From NCBI RefSeq assembly GCF_011601315.1, contig NZ_JAAORA010000004.1, forward strand, positions 48,849 to 112,848: a stretch of DNA of 64,000 nucleotides, in the 5' to 3' direction. Position numbers and translations under genes: made by a program. Positions 1-8,222 of the stretch are shown here, piece after piece. Every line of letters starts with the position of its first letter. Position 1 is the stretch's first letter. Source of the stretch: Candidatus Chlorobium masyuteum. GTDB lineage: Bacteria > Bacteroidota > Chlorobiia > Chlorobiales > Chlorobiaceae. The notes beneath the pieces were generated by a model, which did no database searches, was not told the DNA's origin, and worked only from the letters and a program-made list of their open reading frames with translations.

Positions 1-22
1 TTCGTTTCTATTCCTTTGAGCA

Positions 23-523
23 TCAACCACCCACAAGCTCGGTAAGGTAGTTCTTCATGGATATGTGTTTCCCTATGCCGAGTTTTTTGTGAATTTTGTA
101 GCGTATTGTTTCCATTCCCCTTGTCGAAACGCCGATTGATCGGGCAATCTCCTTTGTTTCATAGTTCAGTTTGACAAGCAGGCTGATTTTCAGCTCCCGA
201 TGGTTCAGGTTGGGGTATCTTTTCTGCAGAGTCGAAAGGAAAGCCGAATCAGCTTCCGTGAGCTCCATATTCAACTGCATTTCTGTAACCGTGGTTTTGA
301 TCAATTTCTTACAGGTATCTGTAATTACTCTTTTCTGTGTTGAATCCACGTCCAACGCATAGGCCAGGTCAAGGAGTTTACCCAATTGCTCTTTCTTGTC
401 AGTATTTGATCCTGTAATTCGTGCAAGTTGCAGCACCTGCGCTTCTACTCTTGCCTTGAGGGCAGCAACTTCTCTTTCCAACTCAATAGCAGATCTCACC
501 GTCGTTTTTTGTCTGTTGCTCAT
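23..523 (-). CDS. LuxR-type HTH regulator with N-terminal coiled coil
   Basis: This is a 166-residue protein. The first 40 residues are charged and coiled-coil-like. The C-terminal third (about residues 105-160) is a LuxR/NarL-type helix-turn-helix, with the pattern NHRELKISLLVKL, then KEIARSIGVSTRGMETIRYK, then HKKLGI. No receiver domain or membrane segment is visible. The HTH resembles those at the C-terminus of long Bacteroidetes/Chlorobi sensor proteins, but here it stands alone. It is divergent from the lipoprotein gene at 781, so it may control that pair; this is inference from position. The DNA-binding assignment is secure; the regulon is unknown. Confidence 0.7.
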   Translation of the reverse strand: MSNRQKTTVRSAIELEREVAALKARVEAQVLQLARITGSNTDKKEQLGKLLDLAYALDVDSTQKRVITDTCKKLIKTTVTEMQLNMELTEADSAFLSTLQKRYPNLNHRELKISLLVKLNYETKEIARSIGVSTRGMETIRYKIHKKLGIGKHISMKNYLTELVGG

Positions 524-780
524 TAATCATTGGAATTATTGAGATTCCAGGTTTGAAAGTGCAGATGTATACACTTCAGATTATGGAAAAAGAAAATACA
601 TACCTGATTTCTGATATTGCAATCTGATTACGTATATTTCTCTTGAAATATACCGATTTAGTTTTATGCTTACATCAAGCGGTTTTATCCTTCTAATAGC
701 ACTTTGGTAAGAGGTAACCTGTTATATCACAGGCTGATGAATTCAACCGTTAGAAGTCCAACCTACAAAGGAGGCTTTAT

Positions 781-1284
781 ATGAAAGTTATCTTACATCG
801 TTTGAATCTTGCTGCATTTATTCTGCTGACATCGTTGATTGTCGGTTGCGCCACACAGTTAGCCCCGTTGTATGATAAAGCTATTGTTGATGGAATTACA
901 GCCGCAAACAAGGACGCAATGACGCTTTTTGCTTCAGCATCCAGCGGACTTAAGCCGGAGTCATATTCAACACGCACTGATATCTATAACAAGATCATTG
1001 GCAGTCTCGATGCCCTTGAAGTTCAGGCAAAAGCGCGCCCTGTTCCTAAAACAAAGGCTAACGAGGCCGTGAACAAATGGCTTGAGAAGAGAGGTATTCC
1101 TACCCTAACAAATGATGAAGTCCCAAGTGCCACGGCTATTGGCAAGATTTCCCTGACACTTAAGAGGATGAGAGATACAGATCGAGCACAGGGTGTTACT
1201 GCTACTGAAGTGCAGGCCTTTAAGAACCAGACAGTCATATACATGGATCAAGCAATAACCTACGAATCATTCTTGGAACGTTAA
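781..1284 (+). CDS. predicted outer-membrane or periplasmic lipoprotein, unknown function
   Basis: A 167-residue protein starts with a lipoprotein signal peptide: positive residues, a hydrophobic stretch, then the lipobox LIVGC with the acylated Cys near residue 23. The mature part is mostly helical and charged, with no recognised domain. The start is fixed by a strong AAAGGAGG Shine-Dalgarno about 5 nt before the ATG. It lies 23 bp before the small protein at 1308, so the two are probably co-transcribed. I do not recognise the family. Confidence 0.65.
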   Translation: MKVILHRLNLAAFILLTSLIVGCATQLAPLYDKAIVDGITAANKDAMTLFASASSGLKPESYSTRTDIYNKIIGSLDALEVQAKARPVPKTKANEAVNKWLEKRGIPTLTNDEVPSATAIGKISLTLKRMRDTDRAQGVTATEVQAFKNQTVIYMDQAITYESFLER

Positions 1285-1307
1285 GTCAAATTTTGGGGAG
1301 ATATTAA

Positions 1308-1652
1308 ATGACAATCAATGTTGATCAACTAATTGCTGACATCAAAAACGTGTCTACACGAATTATTAACAGTGATATATCTACTGTCCGTGGTTTTTCA
1401 GATAGGCAGGTTAAAGCTATTGCATTGCAGGCCGCATACGTTGCTGGAGGTATTACTACTGGAGAGATCACCGATGAAACTCGGGATTTTTTTCTGGATG
1501 GAATTGAAGACATGGCCACCAACTTCGTTAAGACGCTTAGAGGTATAGTGAGTATCACCATTGAGAAAATATGGAATGCCGTGATCGGCGTTATCTGGCA
1601 GGCAATTGCTTCTGCGACAGGTATCGTTATACCAATTCATTCTATGAGCTAA
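1308..1652 (+). CDS. small helical protein with hydrophobic C-terminus, unknown
   Basis: A 114-residue protein is preceded by a GGGGAG ribosome-binding site 8 nt from the ATG. The first 85 residues are soluble and helical. The last 30 residues (from about TIEKIWNAVIGVIW onward) are hydrophobic with tryptophans and could associate with membrane. It follows the lipoprotein gene closely and may form a two-gene operon with it. I recognise no family. The good ribosome-binding site supports it as a real gene. Confidence 0.55.
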   Translation: MTINVDQLIADIKNVSTRIINSDISTVRGFSDRQVKAIALQAAYVAGGITTGEITDETRDFFLDGIEDMATNFVKTLRGIVSITIEKIWNAVIGVIWQAIASATGIVIPIHSMS

Positions 1653-1736
1653 GGCTTGTTCTCCCGACGGTGCGATAGTGTGTGTTGATCGATAATGCCA
1701 CGTAGCGCACATGATCTTTGTGAATTTAATACATGG

Positions 1737-3450
1737 TTTCGCTTCGCTCCATTTGCGCAAGCACGAGCGTGATCCGGACGTTCCCACTCCGACGAGAAGG
1801 CCGCAAAGGTTTCTCTCCGGCTTTGTCATGCCACTTGCAGAATGAAAAGCAAGTGACTCGCCAAAGCCTCCGTTCAACCATTGCTTTCCGGTAAACCGTC
1901 AGCTCACAGCAGATGCACCAGTGCAGACTACCGCACAGGCGCAGGAACAATAACAAACAGCCAGGGAAAGTGTGACCCTGCCCGCTACGCCGTCAGGGTC
2001 ACAGGGGGAAGCTCACAAAGAAACACCAGGCTTCGCTTTTCTCCCATTCAGGCGCTGCACTCCGCTTCGCTCCATTTGCGCAGCACAAGCGTGATCCGGA
2101 AGCTCATACTCCAACGGGAAGGGTGCAACGAATGCGGCGAACCTTTCAAAAGCCGCAGTACCCCAAGAGCAGCTTTTTTCAGGAGCGCCGGCATCCATTG
2201 CTCTGCGAAGGCCGGCAGCTCACAGAAGAGGCGCCACGCCTCCGTGCCTCCGCCTACGGGACATCGCTAACGCTCCAGGTGGCCGGTGCGGCGTCCCTTG
2301 CACCGTCCATCCTTCCGCTTCCGCTCTCGCCCTCCAGCTCCGGTACTCGGCAAGGTCGCCAGACTGCCCCCTGTCGCACTCACTCCGACGAGAAGGCCGC
2401 AAAGGTTTCTCTCCGGCTTTGTCATGCCACTTGCAGAATAAGAAGCAAGTGACTCGCCAAAGCCCCCGTTCAACCATTGCTTTCCGGTAAACCGTCAGCT
2501 CACAGCAGATGCACCAGTGCAGACTACCGCACAGGCGCAGGAACAAAAAAAACAGCCAGGGAAAGTGTGACCCTGACCGCTTTGCCGTCAGGGTCACACG
2601 GGAAAGCTCAAAGAGAAAACGCCAAGCTTCGGACTGGATCCGCTTTCGCGTCCCAGTCCTTCGCCTTGCTCCCTTCAGGCGCTACACTCCGCTTAGCTCC
2701 GTTTGCGCAGCACAGCGTGATCCGGAAGCGCACACTTCGACCGGAAAGCCGCAACGAATGCGGCGAACCTTTCAAGAGCCGCAGAACTCCAGGAGCGGCT
2801 TTTTCAGGTGCGCCTGCATCCATTGCTCTGCGTAGGCCGTAAGCTCACAGAAGAGGCGCCACGCCTCCGTGCCTCCGCCTGCGGGTCGTCGCTAACGCTC
2901 CAGGTGGTCGGTGCGGCGTCCCTTGCACCGTCCATCCTTCCGTTTCCGCTCTCGCCCTCCAGCTCCGGTACTCGGCAAGAACGCCAGACTGCCCGGTCGC
3001 TCTCACTCCGACCGATACCCCGCAAAGGCTCCCCCGAAAAACATGGGTCGCCATTGCTTTGCCTGAACCGTCAGTTCAATGGACTCAATCAAGGTGCCCG
3101 TGCTGTGAGTACACTGCACAGCCACACAAAAAGAATGAGGCGCCGCACTCCGCTTCGCTCCATTTGCGCAAGCACGAGCGTGATCCGGAAGCACACACTC
3201 CGACGGGAAGGACGCAAAGGTTTCACTCCGGCTTTGTCATGCCACTTGCAGTAATGGGGGGAGCAAGTGCCCCGCCAAAGCCTCCGCTTAACCATTGCTC
3301 TGCCGTAAGCCGACAGCTCACCGAAGAAGCGCCTGTGTTACGCACTCCGCCTCCGCGCACGCAGCCGCCGTTCCGCGCTGTTCGTGCCTCACAACAGCTC
3401 CACTTCAGCCGCTTACCGCTCCAGCTCCGATGCGCCACCAGCGCTTACCG
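1737..3450. repeat. modular GC-rich repeat array without convincing genes
   Basis: About 1.7 kb is built from a few modules used repeatedly. A leader module (beginning near GCTTCGCTCCATTTGCGCA) occurs at about 1741, 2066, 2693 and 3153. Module A (beginning AGGTTTCTCTCCGGCTTTGT) follows at about 1807, 2404 and, in part, 3218. Module B (beginning CGAATGCGGCGAACCTTTCA) follows at about 2130 and 2756. A shared motif, CATTGCT followed by a GCCG/CCGT core and AGCTCAC, recurs at about 1879, 2196, 2476, 2820, 3052 and 3293. Modules contain conserved hairpins (GTGACCCTG/CAGGGTCAC at 1971 and 2567; CACTTGC/GCAAGTG at about 1832, 2429 and 3243). Module B carries a terminator-like AGCCGC/GCGGCT stem followed by Ts. 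ORFs across it differ between copies and look spurious. Confidence 0.75.
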
Positions 3451-4491
3451 GTCACACCGGTGGTAACCATAAACCCCAGGGAGAGAAGAGGCGCCAAAAG
3501 CTGCGGGCGCCGGGGGAAGCGCGCCAGTAAAAGGGGCGCGGAAGAAGACAAAAGAGCGCAGCGCAAGCTGGAAACACGCAACGCAAACAAAAAGAAAAAG
3601 CGGGGGGATCCCGCCCCTCATGAAGAGCGCGCAAGAGCCGGCAAAGATTCCGCTGTCGCTCCACAGCAAAGCCGCTCCCTGAACGGTTCGCGGCAGGGCA
3701 TATCTTGGCTTCGCCGCTTCTATTCTCACCTCTCATTTGGCGTTCATGTCAACAGGGCGCACCCGGGCAAGCCGGGCGGCCCGCATTACATAATAGAGAT
3801 TATGTATCCGCTCCCTCCGGTCGCACACCGGGTACGGCGTTGCATAATCTCGGGACTATTATGTAAAGCATCAGTCAGGCGGGCAACCGCAATTCAGGCG
3901 TCAGGGGTAAGCCGGTTGTGCTCTCTTCTTCCAACCGTCGCAAAGGGCAGGCTACTGCCATTGCTCTCGCACTCCGCCGGGCCAGCACAGGCGCAATGGG
4001 GGGTACCATCGCGCCAATAAAAAAGAATGTTGATTTGGCGTCCATTGGCGTTCCAACCATGCAGCAAAGGTTCGGCTCCGTTCAGTCACGCCGGTTGCAA
4101 AAAAAAGCGGGCAACCGTCCCGCCTTCACTCCACCAAACCACAGCCGCAATTATCCCTCAGCAACGCCATTATAAAGGTCAATCATACCCGCTCATTTGT
4201 CGCGCAACAGCCGAAGAGCGCCCAAATCAGCAAACGTAAGGCATCCGCCGCTCGGCCTCCAGGTCGTTCTTCAATCACAGTCATACCCTGTCGGCCTCCC
4301 GGCGATGAGCTTCGCTTTTGTGCTCAATAATACTGCATCAACAGTGGAATATGCTGAACTTCTGCGTACATTATTTAGTTACTCGCTTCGCAACAGACGC
4401 ATTTAGTTTCTTTTGTGGGCTACAATTCAAAAATCCGCACCTTATGCGGATCCTTCTTATTATTTTTTTTGGCTCAAGCGAAGGTGAGAAT
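3451..4491. other. gene-poor GC-rich stretch after the repeat array
   Basis: No ORF here has a credible start or domain. Overlapping long frames on both strands reflect GC-rich composition. The stretch includes a purine-rich tract near 3540-3600, a GC hairpin near 3600-3618 and the interrupted palindrome at 3783-3869. It probably belongs to the same accessory region as the array on its left. Confidence 0.5.
3783..3869. repeat. 87-nt interrupted palindrome
   Basis: The left arm TTACATAATAG-AGATTATG (3786-3804) matches the reverse complement of the right arm (3843-3866). The right arm differs only by a 5-nt insertion (CGGGA) in the middle. The outermost GC extends the pairing with one mismatch. 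The interior contains a second small hairpin (CCGGT/ACCGG). The AT-rich arms stand out against GC-rich surroundings. It could be a site-specific recombination site, a mobile-element end pair or a cruciform regulatory element; I cannot tell which. Confidence 0.6.
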
Positions 4492-5163
4492 ATGATCCAA
4501 AAACTGCTTAACGAATTTCGCCGCGCTGATCGAGACATTGACGCACTGACATATGTACTGATGAGTCTTCTGGTAGTTTTAGCAGGTTGTGTAACATTCC
4601 TTGTGTACAAAGGTCAGCTCGACAAGCTTTGGTCGCCACTTGCGTCATCCATTCCAGTGATCGCAGCCCTCCTTGTTGCACGAGTCGCTAATCGACTCAT
4701 CATTAACGACAATATTGTTCGCGAAGACAAGCGAAGAACAGATATTGTTCGGACTACGCACCACCTCATTTCGATAACCAAAGATCTAAAAGGCCGAGTT
4801 GAGTACGTGAAAAAACTGTTGAGTGAAGATAGTATTCCTATACTACCACTCTCGCATATTGCTCCGACTATTGAAGGTCGATACGAAGCTTTGCTCGATC
4901 GGGAGGCATACAATCTACTACCCGGAAAATGCGTTGATCTCATCATTAAGATGTCCGGGAGCATTTTCAGTATTAGTCTCCTAGCCGCAGGAGCACAACA
5001 GTTCATTGCAGTTAACCCAGCGTTCGCGCTTCAAAGCCTTCCGAACAAGGCCTCGCACTTGCCTCCTCCAAACCTAACTGAGTTGATTGCCGATATCCAG
5101 AAACTCATTGATGAGCTATATCTATTACGCGAGTCACTCGACGCAGAAGGTAAACGTCCATAA
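4492..5163 (+). CDS. two-TM membrane protein with long cytosolic helical tail, unknown
   Basis: A 223-residue protein. I start it at the ATG preceded by AAGGTGAG (6 nt upstream), not at the upstream in-frame ATGs. An N-terminal charged helix is followed by two hydrophobic segments (about residues 23-45 and 50-72). A charged helical region rich in coiled-coil-like heptads then runs to the C-terminus. No enzymatic motif is visible. It is followed immediately by an attC-like palindrome, so it may be a captured integron cassette. Its base composition is more AT-rich than the flanking repeats. Confidence 0.6.
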   Translation: MIQKLLNEFRRADRDIDALTYVLMSLLVVLAGCVTFLVYKGQLDKLWSPLASSIPVIAALLVARVANRLIINDNIVREDKRRTDIVRTTHHLISITKDLKGRVEYVKKLLSEDSIPILPLSHIAPTIEGRYEALLDREAYNLLPGKCVDLIIKMSGSIFSISLLAAGAQQFIAVNPAFALQSLPNKASHLPPPNLTELIADIQKLIDELYLLRESLDAEGKRP

Positions 5164-5252
5164 GCCCTAACTATTCGTTCGAGATGGGCTCGCTAAGCCG
5201 GCAAGCCGAGTTCGCGCCCCTCAATTTACTACCTGCCTCAACGGTTAAGGGC
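5164..5252 (+). repeat. attC-like imperfect palindrome
   Basis: Directly after the stop of the 4492 gene is an R''-like box, GCCCTAAC (5164-5171). It is matched at the far end by an R'-like box, GTTAAGGGC (5244-5252). Inside these, CGTTCGAG (5176-5183) pairs with CTCAACG (5237-5243) leaving one unpaired base, as in integron attC sites with an extrahelical base. The R' box lacks the ideal GTTRRRY ending and the L'-R' spacer is missing, so the match is imperfect. It could alternatively be a convergent terminator-like hairpin. Confidence 0.4.
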
Positions 5253-5256
5253 TCCC

Positions 5257-5613
5257 TCACCCAATCACCACAACCTCATCCTTCTCCCGGTCATCGGCAG
5301 GCGGAACCTCACGCTTGCCCCAACGCTCCGGATGCTTCCGCTCAAGAAACCATGCCGAAGCAAACCAGTTCTTTACAGATGCAGTCTCGATGTTCTTCAA
5401 GTGGTACACCTCCGCCTTTGCCTCCGCCTGCATAACCCCGGTATAAAGCTCCCGGTAAAGGCCGCTCTGCTCCCGCTCGCCCCGTTTAAGCCAGTTCGTA
5501 AGTGTCTTCCGGTCAATACCCGCAAGCTTGCAAGCCACCTCGCGGTAGTGCCCCGCACCAAGCACATCCACAATGCACTCGATCTTTTCCGCTGTTATCT
5601 TCGGCGCCGGCAT
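5257..5613 (-). CDS. terminase small-subunit-like HTH protein
   Basis: A 118-residue protein has an N-terminal helix-turn-helix (about residues 8-45, including REVACKLAGIDRKTLTNWL). A helical region follows, with the pattern GLYRELYTGVMQAEAKAE and then AWFLERKHPERWGKRE. This is the pattern of phage small-terminase-like or packaging-recognition proteins. The large terminase is not in the window, which fits a phage satellite or a degraded prophage. It is convergent with the 4492 gene and divergent from the regulator at 5790. Confidence 0.6.
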   Translation of the reverse strand: MPAPKITAEKIECIVDVLGAGHYREVACKLAGIDRKTLTNWLKRGEREQSGLYRELYTGVMQAEAKAEVYHLKNIETASVKNWFASAWFLERKHPERWGKREVPPADDREKDEVVVIG

Positions 5614-5742
5614 CGCATTTCCTTTTTTGTACGGGGAAATGGGGAAATAGAAAGAGACCCATCCATTTTATCCGGTTAACTGATCTCCCGCTGACCCCGT
5701 TCAACACTTATCTTTACTGATATCTGTTTGCTTTTATTCTCT

Positions 5743-5766
5743 ATATTTGATATTTATATCAAATAT
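5743..5766. promoter_or_regulatory. perfect palindromic operator
   Basis: Two 11-bp arms (ATATTTGATAT and its complement) are separated by 2 nt. The site lies 24 bp upstream of the 5790 regulator start, inside the divergent interval with the 5257 gene. Its position and symmetry fit a dimeric repressor site, probably for the HTH protein encoded immediately downstream. Regulation of both divergent genes is inferred. Confidence 0.6.
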
Positions 5767-5789
5767 TCAATAGAAATATAGCAACAAAG

Positions 5790-6185
5790 ATGAAAGAAAT
5801 ATCTAAACCAAGGCCGTATACAGAAGAGGCAAAACGTCTCAGGTGGGAGATTAAAAAGAAGTTTAAAACACAGGTATCGCTCTGCCAGGCAATAGGCGCC
5901 AAAGACTCATCCATCATCGCGCCCTATATTGCAGGCTATAACCGCATCGGCAACATCCTTCGAGACAGGCTCGAAGCTGTCGGCATTGACGTCAACTACA
6001 TCATCTACGGCAAAAAAGGGGCTCCGGAGCTGCCTTCACCTCCCCCGGACCAAAACCTTGACACGTTGCTCACTCAATGCAGTGATAAAATCCAACACCT
6101 GCAAGGTGAAGTGATCAGCATCAACAACGAACTGCTCAAACTCAACAAACTCATCGACACCATAAAAAAAAGGCTATCAGAGTAG
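5790..6185 (+). CDS. Cro/XRE-like phage regulator with C-terminal coiled coil
   Basis: A 131-residue protein. Residues about 15-70 look like a Cro/CI-type helix-turn-helix (TQVSLCQAIGAKDSSIIAPY and the following recognition helix). A proline-rich linker (PELPSPPP) follows, then a heptad-like coiled coil from residue 95 to the end. No peptidase-type cleavage domain is present, so it is not a LexA/CI-like autoproteolytic repressor. It lies behind a perfect palindrome and is the only plus-strand gene in the element, as expected for a lysogeny or maintenance regulator. Confidence 0.6.
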   Translation: MKEISKPRPYTEEAKRLRWEIKKKFKTQVSLCQAIGAKDSSIIAPYIAGYNRIGNILRDRLEAVGIDVNYIIYGKKGAPELPSPPPDQNLDTLLTQCSDKIQHLQGEVISINNELLKLNKLIDTIKKRLSE

Positions 6186-6190
6186 CCTTT
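6169..6190 (+). terminator. hairpin terminator after the 5790 regulator
   Basis: The stem AAAGGCTA/TAGCCTTT has a 6-nt loop and overlaps the last codons of the regulator. An A-run precedes it, so it could also act on the minus strand behind the TPR gene. Confidence 0.5.
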
Positions 6191-6303
6191 AAGATTCATT
6201 ATTACGGGGCATAGAATGTCTATAAACCGCTCCACTAAAAGAACTTGTGTCACATGATCTATGTTATACAACAAATCAAATACAAAGTAGAGACATTGTG
6301 TAA

Positions 6304-7839
6304 TTACAGTTGCCTGATAAACTCTTCGGGATTAATACCCCAAGCTACGAGCACTTGAAATGCTACCGCCGCATATTTTTTTGTATTCGGCAAGCGCTCT
6401 ATTAAAGGTAATATTATGTTTAATGCCTCTGTAATACATGCAAGTGATTGATGCTGGTCAGGCACTGCATCATGATAATAAATGCCAACATTAATGAGCG
6501 TCCCCGCGACATCCGGCAGGTAGGTCTGCGGGTTGGTTTCGGCAAGTTGCCGTCTTATCGCCAAAGCCTCCTTATACCCGTCCTCGGCGGTTCCATAATC
6601 GTTCTGATCGGATTGCAAATTAGCCAGATTGTTCAATGTCGTTGCGACATACGGCAGGTAGGTCTGCGGGTTGGTTTCGGCAAGTTGCCGATAGACTGCA
6701 AGAGCCTCCTTATACCCGTCCTCGGCGGTTCCATAATCGTTCTGATCGGATTGCAAATTAGCCAGATTGTTCAATGTCGTTGCGACATACGGCAGGTAGG
6801 TCTGCGGGTTGGTTTCGGCAAGTTGCCGTCTTATCGCCAAAGCCTCCTTATACCCTTCCTCGGCGGTTCCATAATCGTTCTTGGCTTTTTGCAAAATAGC
6901 CAGATTGTTCAATGTCGTTGCGACATCCGGCAGGTAGGTCTGCGGGTTGGTTTCGGCAAGTTGCCGATAGACTGCAAGAGCCTCCTTATACCCTTCCTCG
7001 GCGGTTCCATAATCGTTCTGATGGGATTGCAAAACAGCCAGATTGTTCAATGTCATGGCGACATCCGGCAGGTAGGTCTGCGGGTTGGTTTCGGCAAGTT
7101 GCCGATAGACTGCAAGAGCCTCCTTATACCCTTCCTCGGCGGTTCCATAATCGTTCTTGGCTTTTTGCAAAATAGCCAGATTGTTCAGCGTCGTTGCCCG
7201 CTCTTGCGGTTTTTCTGCTAACAGTAAAGCTTTTTTATACAGCGGCTCAGCTTTTTTATAATCATTGAGGTAAGCATAAAAGTTTGCTGCGGTGAGGTAT
7301 GTTTGCCTGTCAGGGAATATTGTTATAGCTTTTTCAAAGTTTTTGGCGGCTTTTTCAAAAGCAAATGTGAGCTGAAGCAATTGCGCTTTAAGCAAAAACG
7401 TCTCTGCTACCTGTCTCTGTTCATTCTTTACTTCTTGTGCCCTTTCATCAAGCTTCGCATCATCAAGAACGACAAGCGCCTCATCTAATTTCCCATTCAT
7501 GAACAGCGAAAATGCTTCTTGATAAAGGCTATCCGTTGTGGATATATCCTTGTTCTTGAACTCTTCTAATAACGTGGTAATACGATTTTCAAGGCCAGCT
7601 TTAGCATCGATAGCTTTTTTTAATTCATCCTGGAGCTGTTCTCTTACTATATCTGAAAGGGTTTCGATTTTTTCTTTATCGCTCAGTCTACCATACAGCA
7701 AATGGATCTCTTCTTTCAATTCATTAGTGAACTTTTCAATAAAGGCATTGATCGCAATAGTTGTCATGTTCCCGTCGATATCTTGGAGGACGAGATTGTT
7801 GTTCCCATCAATCTTGATATGATTCCATTTCCACTCCAT
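6304..7839 (-). CDS. TPR repeat protein with N-terminal GNN motif domain
   Basis: A 511-residue protein. The first 25 residues contain a short beta-like motif (IKIDGNNNLVLQDIDGN). A coiled-coil stretch follows (about residues 28-95), then two diverged TPRs (about 100-215). Next come five nearly identical 46-residue kinesin-light-chain-type TPRs (about 215-445; consensus NDYGTAEEGYKEALA and RQLAETNPQTYLPDVA), and a C-terminal cap. TPR arrays bind other proteins. No catalytic domain is visible, so it is a scaffold or recognition subunit. It lies 20 bp downstream of the small membrane protein at 7860, in the same direction, and the two probably form an operon as cargo of the element. Confidence 0.75.
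   Translation of the reverse strand: MEWKWNHIKIDGNNNLVLQDIDGNMTTIAINAFIEKFTNELKEEIHLLYGRLSDKEKIETLSDIVREQLQDELKKAIDAKAGLENRITTLLEEFKNKDISTTDSLYQEAFSLFMNGKLDEALVVLDDAKLDERAQEVKNEQRQVAETFLLKAQLLQLTFAFEKAAKNFEKAITIFPDRQTYLTAANFYAYLNDYKKAEPLYKKALLLAEKPQERATTLNNLAILQKAKNDYGTAEEGYKEALAVYRQLAETNPQTYLPDVAMTLNNLAVLQSHQNDYGTAEEGYKEALAVYRQLAETNPQTYLPDVATTLNNLAILQKAKNDYGTAEEGYKEALAIRRQLAETNPQTYLPYVATTLNNLANLQSDQNDYGTAEDGYKEALAVYRQLAETNPQTYLPYVATTLNNLANLQSDQNDYGTAEDGYKEALAIRRQLAETNPQTYLPDVAGTLINVGIYYHDAVPDQHQSLACITEALNIILPLIERLPNTKKYAAVAFQVLVAWGINPEEFIRQL
6500..7195 (-). repeat. five 138-bp tandem DNA repeats encoding TPRs
   Basis: The same sequence (GGCAGGTAGGTCTGCGGGTT) recurs at exact 138-bp steps, near 6515, 6653, 6791, 6929 and 7067. 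Copies differ at a few variable spots (KAKN, SHQN and SDQN; VYRQ versus IRRQ; PDVA versus PYVA). The DNA-level identity implies recent expansion or homogenisation and possible copy-number variation between strains. Confidence 0.9.
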
Positions 7840-7859
7840 AATTTTTCAATATTGATCAG

Positions 7860-8222
7860 TTATCCTTGCTCGGTTTTGTTCTTATTTCCCTTAATGTTAG
7901 CTGTATTCATACCGGGCTGTCCTGTTGCAGAACTTCCCGTTCCTTGCTTTACTTCATTTTCGCTTCCGCTAATGTTTAATCTGTTTTTAAACAATAAAGT
8001 TGTGCTGGGATTGAAGCCAAAAATAACCGCAACAATCAGGCTAATAAGAAATTGAACATGAGGGCTTCTCAGCCATTCAGGCAAAGTTTCTTCACTCGTG
8101 ACCAAAACAGGCATAAAAAAAGAGAGGCATAGAAATACTAAAAGCGCAATAACAACTTTAATAACCCATTCCTTCATGGTTCTCAGGATTTTCTGTTTCA
8201 TGCAAAAGGATGTATTCATCAT
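7860..8222 (-). CDS. small two-TM protein with paired G-x-x-N-x5-Q motifs
   Basis: A 120-residue protein with two membrane segments (about residues 18-42 and 55-75). A soluble tail follows, containing two similar motifs, NISGSENEVKQG and NIKGNKNKTEQG. These resemble the GNNNLVLQ motif at the N-terminus of the adjacent TPR protein. AAAGG sits just before the tandem ATGs, so 8219 is an equally good start. The shared motif and 20-bp spacing suggest the two proteins act together at the membrane. I recognise no named family. Confidence 0.55.
   Translation of the reverse strand: MMNTSFCMKQKILRTMKEWVIKVVIALLVFLCLSFFMPVLVTSEETLPEWLRSPHVQFLISLIVAVIFGFNPSTTLLFKNRLNISGSENEVKQGTGSSATGQPGMNTANIKGNKNKTEQG

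Noticed and set aside
1737..3450. CRISPR-like repeated sequence
   Set aside because: Repeats are long, of several types and unevenly spaced, with no short uniform repeats or unique spacers and no cas genes.
3295..4020. 241-codon frame on the plus strand in GC-rich DNA
   Set aside because: It overlaps the repeat array and equally long frames on the other strand, with no domain or ribosome-binding site.
6448..7221. Plus-strand repeated ORF
   Set aside because: It is the antisense shadow of the TPR repeats; the minus-strand frame has clear TPR consensus.
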